Shown: piece by piece, positions 60,282-64,000 of the stretch
Numbering within the stretch: the first letter of the stretch is position 1
Layout: each line of letters begins with the position of its first letter
NCBI GenBank assembly: GCA_030407085.1
Contig: CM059587.1
Coordinates: 38,681,501 to 38,745,500, forward strand
Origin: Trichopria drosophilae
Taxonomy: Eukaryota > Arthropoda > Insecta > Hymenoptera > Diapriidae
Length of the DNA: 64,000 nt
Direction: 5' to 3'
Position numbers and translations under genes: made by a program
Notes under the pieces: generated by a model
Databases searched by the model: none
Told to the model about the DNA's origin: nothing
What the model saw: the letters and a program-made list of their open reading frames with translations, nothing else

Positions 60282-62207
60282 TCAAGTTAGCCTCCACGAA
60301 TGTAGTTCGGGAGCTTTCCTCCGATATCCCAGTGGCTCGCAATTCGTTCCCTGGATAATTTCGTCGACGTAGCCTCGAATGAGCCGGAAGTTTAGTTCTG
60401 TGGGTGTGAGAGTCATGTTTATTGTCTTCTGCAGGCGGTTGGTATTGAACCACAATTCCTCCCTTCCCTCTGTGTTGGTGATCACTTTGATTCCACTGAC
60501 ATACTGGAGCTTTTCTTCGTCCTGCGCAACCATCACGACGTTCTCGGGTGTGAAAGGTCTCTCGATGTTCCAACAAGCAATTGCCGTTAATTGGACCAGT
60601 TGGAAAAACAAAACACCATATCTGGAAGTAGCTTGGACTCCAGCTTGGCTGGCCCGCTTGTAAATAGATTCATAAATAGGCGGCTCCCAAAACTGACTCC
60701 GTTTTAGAGAGGCGACGTCGGTGAACTTCTGATGAAAACTTGCCAGAGAATTGAAGTACAAGTATCTGGAAAAGAACAATAGGATTTCACGACTGTAGGC
60801 AGCGTGCGTATTCTCACAATGTAAAAACGATTCGCAGTCGGGCGATCTTAACGCCTCGTTGGTAGGTGCGTACGAGAAATGTGGGTTAAGGATCAAACAA
60901 CTCGAAATGCAGCAGTATTCTGCAAGGTCAGGACAAATCGTAGGAAATATAAATAACTGTCATTATAAATTTTAATCTGACGCAGGTGGAAAAATAAATG
61001 TGCACCAATCGTCGGCCATGAAAAACAATGCTTATTATATTTATTTCACAAAATTACGCTAATAACCATCGACGCTACAAGCTTTGCTTTTCACGGAGTT
61101 AACCATGCGTAGCACACGCGTAAATCCCTACCGTGTAAAATAATTTCACACTATTTTTCCACTCGCTCTGATTTGTAAGTAAGGGAACGGCTAAATGGAA
61201 CTGTATTTTTCCACAGAGATATTTACCTTTCTGCGAAAAATCCGGGCGGGGATAATGACATTCCCAAAACTCCATCGTCTAGGTCGAAAAATTCGCCAGC
61301 TATGGTGATGTTCATTGCGTCGTCATCTGGACCAAAAGCATTTCCTTTGGTATTGCTTAGTCGCCAGGAATAATTTTGACGGTAATCGTAAATAACAACA
61401 CCATTTTTATCAACGTCTGCGATATAAAGGTAAGTATCTTCACAGGTTTTTCCGACTTCTACGATCGGCGTGACGAGTGATGCGTTTCCGTATATCGCTT
61501 GATCCCCAGGAATAACATAGGAACGGATCATTCGATCTGTATCGAGATCAAAGACCACAATTTTTGATGCACACACAGCTTTTCCGGTAACTCGTCCGCT
61601 GTCAATTGCCCATAACCTATTGCACTCGTCTATCTGTATTGAAAAGCAATTTAGACATTTTAAGGTGTATTCTAGAAAAACAGTTCTAATGAACTCATAG
61701 TAGTCCGTAATTGTTACGTGACATTCGTAAGATTGAGCCTAAACTGCATTTCACTATTTTCCAATAATCGAAAAAGATAAAACCATTAAAACAAAATATC
61801 CGAAAGTGGAATATTTAGAAACTATGTGATGATCATTATTAAATTGATATACCAAGGCCGATATTTACCGCAATCCTATATACGGCAACAAGCTTATCGC
61901 ATTTCGGTTTGTGCCATGTGTAGTCCGGATAAGGAGTTAGCAGCGGACCTCCATCGTCGTTTAACTTGTTCGTTAATGTTGATAAAGTAATTGGAGTGCC
62001 TTCGAGCCACGGGGGACTCGTCACGAAAACACGACCGCGTTCATCGATATCCACGTCTTGCGTAAACGGATTTCCGAAAACAAACTTCTTGCCGGACAAC
62101 GGAACAGTCGGCCATTCCCAATTTAGGTACTGCCACTGGAAAGCCACTTCTAGCCGTGCCCTGGTGCCATACACCAAGGCCAGCATCACTAGTACCACGA
62201 TTTTCAT
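60282..62207 (-). CDS. Yellow/major royal jelly protein family member, three exons
   Basis: Exons on the minus strand are 62207-61869, 61633-61227 and 60765-60282, joining in phase (339, 407 and 484 bp) to 409 codons plus TGA. Both donors are GTAAAT and both acceptors are CAG. The chosen start ATG has G at -3 and gives a signal peptide (MKIVVLVMLALVYGTRA). An upstream in-frame extension would begin at TTG and is rejected. The family signature is clear: QWQYLNWEWP near residue 24, FVTSPPWLEGTPITL, PYPDYTWHK, YRIAIDECNRLWAIDSG across the first junction, and RYLYFNSLAS across the second, then ACWN, VSGIKV, ELNFRLIRGYVDEIIQGTNC. Cysteines at C106, C117, C134, C175 and in the ACWN and GTNC motifs include the conserved family set. 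Sequons NAS, NYS, NIT and NMT suggest glycosylation. Yellow proteins are secreted beta-propellers linked to cuticle melanisation, some acting as dopachrome conversion enzymes; royal jelly proteins derive from this family. I cannot assign the paralogue. No frame break or missing block is visible. Confidence 0.95.
60766..61226 (-). other. Intron 2 of the yellow/MRJP gene
   Basis: 461 bp, GTAAAT...TTCCAG, phase 2, splitting the arginine codon of AERYLYF. The continuous frame through part of this intron into exon 3 (to 60896) is fortuitous. Confidence 0.9.
61634..61868 (-). other. Intron 1 of the yellow/MRJP gene
   Basis: 235 bp, GTAAAT...CAG, phase 0. It splits the conserved YRIA|IDECNRLW segment between codons. 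AT-rich with no internal feature. Confidence 0.9.
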
Positions 62208-63509
62208 GTCGAAACTACACCGGATGACACTCAAAGTTGGAGCATAGCTCGAGTTAAAGTCTCGAAGTCGCCACTCGGTATCGTTTTCGATCCACCACTA
62301 TATCCTTGCTCGCGATCCTGGCCGGTGAGTCGAGCTCTACTGCATTCAAGTGTGTTGTTACGCGAGAATTTTCAATGAAGGTTTCACTGGTTTCGCTGTC
62401 GGGACACCCCACCAACCCTCTTATCTTCGGTCTTGCTCTGACGTTGGTCGCCTCGGACTGCGTTCCCCTTCCTTCTAGATCGGGTTCTCTCGCTCCACCT
62501 CGCGGACTCTCCTGCTCTTCCACTTTCCCATTTATGCTAAATCGACTGGTCTTATTTACCTTTGGCTGGAGCACTGCCAGATGGTCTACATTGCGTCATG
62601 CATGATGGTCAATCGGGAAGCGATCGGAAGCACCAGGATGCGACCCTGGCAATACCAGAAATATTAAGTATACATCCATAACTGCAGGAAAATGTCAAGT
62701 GGCAAAGTCAAGGAAGTGCTCTGGCATGTAAAATTAACCAAATAAGTGATCTTTATTGAGTCCATCCTCGGTCATGGTACTGAAGGGCATCATATGAGAA
62801 TGGAGTCTAAGGGATGGAGTAGGAGTCCTATTGATGGAGGCCGTACATTCCCTTCTAATTTTATGTAATGGGTCATTCCAACGATTCTTACTCTGATATG
62901 AAACATTTATATTGAAAAATAAAATGAGAATTTTATTTATACGGAAGACTCTGGTTCCAACGACTTGTTTTAAATACTAATTCGGGTCATCTAAAAAAGT
63001 TAGCAGTTAGGAAAATTCCGAAACGTAGACATGTGGCGGATTTCCTGTGTGCGCGTGCCAAGTGATTGCATGGAAATCGCAAGTACTCGCGACGCGTACC
63101 GAGTGCGTTGTATAATTTAAACGTTATCTCAGGAGAGCGATCGAGCGAGACGTTGGGGAAAAAAGTTTCACGATCCAGCACGCATGCACGAGCATAGGAC
63201 TAACGTCGTCAGAATTATTGGACGGTGCGATGGCACCAGCTAATTTACCGAGAACCACTTGCCCTTCCCCTATATCTGGGCCATAGGATCGGAATGTGTC
63301 TGGGTCGCGGATAGTGCGCACTACGTGATCTGAATCCGGAACATTCACTCGGCGCCCGCGCTCGTATTTGGCGGAACTCTTTTGTAAACAGCACACACCT
63401 CCAAGATTCGTAAGGCATTAATCTAACTCTTACCCTGTCGGGAAAAAGTTTCGTCCCATGAAGCCTATTTTTCAAACTGTGCCTCCATAAACAGTGTATA
63501 ATACAGCGA
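62208..63509. other. Upstream region of the yellow/MRJP gene
   Basis: Expected to hold the promoter and 5' UTR. A GATATAGTGG word at 62296-62305 (minus strand) is a weak TATA candidate about 90 bp upstream of the ATG. The first 350 bp is GC-balanced with antisense-overlapping frames of about 100 codons and no recognisable content. GGGTCATTCCAACG at 62870 resembles the tip of the large transposon at 16386. An upstream non-coding exon cannot be excluded. Confidence 0.4.
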
Positions 63510-63513
63510 TTAA

Positions 63514-63869
63514 CCCCTTTCGTCCTAAAATGGCATTCATTCCCTCCATAATTCACTCTAAACATTCTCATGTAAAGCGTAATTTAATTTGATTGGAAAT
63601 CGATGTCTCGTAGTTTTCAGGTCCGAAAAAGTAATTTTTCGGAAAGAAAAAAAAATCGTTTCTGAAAGAAAATTGTCAAAAATTTCGATTTTTCTTTAAA
63701 AAAAATGGCTGTAACTTTTTCAAAATTCATTTTTTTTAATTTTGATTGCAGACTTTGAAAGAGCGAGGTCAAATACATAAGAAATGGTTCCTGATGGATT
63801 TTTTACATTCGCCGGGATTATTAAAGTTGAAAATGAATGAAAAAAAGTGTCCGTCACGGCGTTAATGGG
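63514..63869. mobile_element. TTAA-bounded element related to the 4.6-5.9 kb palindrome
   Basis: Bounded by TTAA at 63510-63513 and 63870-63873. The right end GGCGTTAATGGG is identical over 12 bp to the ends of the palindrome at 4634-5934. The left end CCCCTTTCGTCC is a diverged partner. Both share a GAGCGAGGTCAAA-type interior word with the palindrome (AGAGCGAGGTCAAATAC here). The 356 bp has no coding capacity. Likely a short non-autonomous piggyBac-like element. Confidence 0.55.
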
Positions 63870-64000
63870 TTAAAATAAAGTCAGGTCAGGGGTTCATTGT
63901 AAATATTTGAAAATATACTATATGATATGGATAAGCATTAAAGTTTATTTACACTTAACATAATGCTAAATTTCATTGAAAACGATTATGTCGATAAGAT

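Noticed and set aside
60274..60663. 100-codon minus and 94-codon plus frames over yellow exon 3
   Set aside because: Shadows of the real exon, which is established by family motifs and splice phase.
62208..62234. N-terminal extension of the yellow protein by nine residues
   Set aside because: It would start at TTG. The ATG at 62207 has a good context and gives a normal signal peptide.
62254..62605. ORFs of 106 and 99 codons upstream of yellow
   Set aside because: Antisense frames in promoter-proximal GC-rich DNA without recognisable content.
1..64000. CRISPR array or bacterial operon
   Set aside because: The short repeats seen are hairpin-arm or microsatellite units without regular unique spacers, and the window is eukaryotic by its introns, SINE-like heads and MITEs.

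Overview
The window is AT-rich eukaryotic DNA with one spliced gene, few open frames and many transposon remnants. It most likely comes from an insect nuclear genome. Supporting signs are a spliced yellow/MRJP-family gene with GT-AG introns, short AGGTTAGGTTAGG runs (TTAGG is the usual arthropod telomere unit), tRNA-derived SINE-like heads, and many MITEs with clear target-site duplications. A hymenopteran is plausible but is an inference.

Layout. Positions 1-960 are GC-richer and hold no gene I recognise. From 960 to 16 kb there is a series of foldback elements: a pre-miRNA-like hairpin (966-1070), a small MITE (1465-1675), a 1.3 kb near-perfect palindrome in TTAA sites (4634-5934), a pogo-like MITE (13272-13546) and a 994 bp foldback with a TAA duplication (14796-15789). 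A complete-looking DNA transposon lies at 16386-20999. It has inverted repeats of about 0.9 kb, a TTAT target duplication and an intact 691-codon transposase on the minus strand, and it best fits a Sola-like element.

From 21 to 60 kb I see no confident protein-coding gene. This part holds degenerate coding-like patches (23.2, 29.7 and 37.7 kb), further inverted-repeat elements (27.95-28.89, 38.77-39.44 and 57.28-57.67 kb), SINE-like tRNA heads, fields of short repeated words (AGAGCTC at 25 kb, AGTACT at 32.3-33.2 kb) and a repeat family marked by ATTCGTAATCAGCGACCC beside AAAATGGCGGATC.

The most distinctive observation is a set of three small elements (33511-33751, 43601-43824 and 45258-45799). 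Each is flanked by an exact 8-11 bp duplication and starts with GG. The arms of each are built from its own degenerate 12-16 bp tandem unit, arranged head-to-head as a hairpin. They look like non-autonomous Mutator-like elements with minisatellite arms.

At the right end, 60282-62207 on the minus strand encodes a complete three-exon yellow/MRJP protein of 409 residues with a signal peptide, a poly(A) signal 67 bp past the stop, and about 1.3 kb of upstream DNA before another TTAA-bounded element at 63.5-63.9 kb. The yellow gene is the only host gene I can support firmly; the transposase is the only other confident coding sequence.
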